From Chloroflexota bacterium (GTDB lineage: Bacteria; Chloroflexota; Dehalococcoidia; Lucifugimonadales; VGZR01), in the NCBI GenBank assembly GCA_027625225.1, contig JAQBWG010000129.1, positions 1 through 5,813 of the forward strand: DNA of 5,813 nucleotides. Direction: 5' to 3'. The translations under genes and the position numbers were made by a program. Positions 4,786 to 5,813 of this stretch are shown one piece after another. Within the stretch, counting starts at the first letter, position 1. The number at the start of each line of letters is the position of its first letter. The notes below the pieces were generated by a model. That model saw nothing but the letters and a program-made list of their open reading frames with translations, was not told the DNA's origin and did not search any database.

Positions 4786-5448
4786 CTACGGCGTGGGCGT
4801 AGCCGTCGCCACAGGGGTAGGCGTAGGCACAGGCCCGCCCTCTACGGGAGGCGAGAACACCTGCCTGTCGGCAGGCTCTGACGAGGCGGTAAACGTCCTC
4901 TCTACCACGAAACGCTCGTCGCCGGGCGTGCCCACGAACACCCCCGCCGGACGGAACGCAAGATTGATGTAGTAGAACTCCTCTCCCTCCTCCGCCGACA
5001 CAACCTCCCACACCATCGGACGATTGGCCAGCGTCGGCCCGTAAATGTCCGTGTTCACCTTCGCGTACTTGATGACCTCCAGACGCGCCCGCTCCAGCGA
5101 AATCTCCGGGCGCGACACTCCTTCAACCACCACCCCCGTCGCCCGGTATGCCTCCAGCTCGGCATTCGCAATGTTCAGGTCGCCCTGCAGATTCTGGCTC
5201 TTTATTTTTTCGGCTTGAAGTTGATCGAACAGGTCGTCCGCAGTCGTTCCGCCGCCTCCGCTGCCACTACCGTCTCCACCGCCGCCGCCTGGCTCCGCCC
5301 CAACAGTTTGCCGCGCTGGCGTGGGCTCCACGTCTTCTCCGCCGCCGCCCAGCAAGCCGCACGCCGGAAGCACCACGAACAACAACGTGCCCACGACTAG
5401 CACATCCCAAAAGGTCGCTTTTCTACCGATTATCTTCACGTACGTCAA
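4786..5448 (-). CDS. Lipoprotein with Gly-rich linker and coiled coil, unknown function
   Basis: The predicted protein has 220 residues. An N-terminal signal (hydrophobic 16-29) ends at L27-P-A-C30, a plausible lipobox, followed by a Gly-rich linker (about 31-68, including runs of four and five Gly). Residues 71-102 (DDLFDQLQAEKIKSQNLQ...) look like a short coiled coil. A globular region of about 110 to 200 follows, containing WEVVSAEEGEEFYYINL and FRPAGVFVGTPGDERF. I do not recognise it as a named domain. The protein ends in a Pro/Thr tail (VPTPTPVATATPTP). The start is probably TTG at 5448, 5 nt after the stop of the Gfo/Idh gene, in GAAGTAGGCGAG context. A GTG at 5439 is an alternative that would shorten it by three residues. 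The tight spacing implies translational coupling to the oxidoreductase gene. It should be anchored outside the cytoplasmic membrane, while its partner gene product is probably cytoplasmic. Confidence 0.8.
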   Translation of the reverse strand: MTYVKIIGRKATFWDVLVVGTLLFVVLPACGLLGGGGEDVEPTPARQTVGAEPGGGGGDGSGSGGGGTTADDLFDQLQAEKIKSQNLQGDLNIANAELEAYRATGVVVEGVSRPEISLERARLEVIKYAKVNTDIYGPTLANRPMVWEVVSAEEGEEFYYINLAFRPAGVFVGTPGDERFVVERTFTASSEPADRQVFSPPVEGGPVPTPTPVATATPTP

Positions 5449-5453
5449 CTCGC

Positions 5454-5813
5454 CTACTTCAATACTACCCGTTGTCCGGTCTTTGCCGACTCGAACACCC
5501 CATCAATGATACGCAGAACGTCCACCGCCGCGTCAACGCCTATCGGTGGCTCCTTTCCCGCAACTACCGCCTCCACCCACGCCCTCATCTGCACATCGTA
5601 CATCACGTGATAATTGGGAAGCGTCGGGGTAATCGTGGTCGGCTCGTTGTACTCCGGAACCACCGTACTCTGCACCGTTACCGACTCACTCGGCCACTCC
5701 GCCCGTATCCGTCCCTTCGTCCCCAGAATGTCCAGATAGTCCACGATGCCCGCCAGCCGCTGCGTTACCAGAAACTCGCCGACCACCCCGTTCTTGAACT
5801 TCACCATATACGA
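5454..5813 (-). CDS. Gfo/Idh/MocA family oxidoreductase, C-terminal fragment
   Basis: The last 119 residues and the TAG stop are present; the gene enters from beyond the right edge (the frame is open through 5813, reading SYMVKFKNG). The fragment is the end of the C-terminal alpha/beta domain of Gfo/Idh/MocA proteins. VKFKNGVVGEFLVTQ and DYLDILGTKGRIRAEWP are strands of the open sheet. The helical end AVVAGKEPPIGVDAAVDVLRIIDGVFESAKTGQ is the highly typical family tail. The N-terminal Rossmann domain and the catalytic lysine motif lie outside the window. The family uses NAD(P)(H) to oxidise or reduce sugars, inositols and related compounds; the substrate cannot be assigned from this part. The coiled-coil lipoprotein gene starts 5 nt downstream, so the two are probably one operon. 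Confidence 0.9.
   Translation of the reverse strand, partial: SYMVKFKNGVVGEFLVTQRLAGIVDYLDILGTKGRIRAEWPSESVTVQSTVVPEYNEPTTITPTLPNYHVMYDVQMRAWVEAVVAGKEPPIGVDAAVDVLRIIDGVFESAKTGQRVVLK

Overview
The window is high-GC DNA carrying eight genes, two of them cut by the window edges. Six complete genes can be read. Features that hint at the source are three different lipoproteins with Thr/Pro/Gly-rich linkers, strong GGAGG-type ribosome binding sites, GTG and TTG starts, and a mix of SDR, VOC and Gfo/Idh/MocA enzymes. Together these fit a Chloroflexota genome (Dehalococcoidia or SAR202-like). This is an inference from style only; no marker gene is present. I see no mobile element, CRISPR array, rRNA or tRNA.

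Layout. On the minus strand at the right edge, the C-terminal end of a Gfo/Idh/MocA oxidoreductase (5454-5813) is followed 5 nt later by a TTG-started lipoprotein with a coiled coil (4786-5448). After a 102-nt gap comes a larger minus-strand lipoprotein (3502-4683). It contains two tandem copies of a ~105-residue domain and a distinct cysteine-containing C-terminal domain. A strong hairpin (3445-3479) separates it from a convergent plus-strand VOC (glyoxalase-like) gene (2907-3425), which has its own promoter-like sequence and a leader hairpin. Upstream of that is a plus-strand gene for a 68-residue two-helix membrane protein (2570-2776). A divergent control region (2444-2569) holds back-to-back promoter elements and three copies of an 8-bp direct repeat. 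It separates the small gene from a minus-strand SDR dehydrogenase (1634-2443), whose stop codon overlaps the start of a YgjP-like zinc metalloprotein (924-1634). A 221-bp non-coding gap with two short palindromes (703-923) follows. Then come a small PsbP-like lipoprotein (88-702) and the first 21 codons of a zinc-ribbon protein (1-63).

How the genes relate. Likely transcription units are Gfo/Idh plus the coiled-coil lipoprotein; the SDR plus YgjP-like pair; and PsbP-like lipoprotein plus zinc-ribbon protein. The VOC gene and the small membrane protein look independently transcribed. No single pathway ties them together. The window looks like ordinary chromosomal territory with several uncharacterised envelope lipoproteins, not a defence or mobile island. 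The most novel items are the duplicated-domain lipoprotein, the triple TGTTCTA operator-like array, and the coiled-coil lipoprotein coupled to the Gfo/Idh gene.
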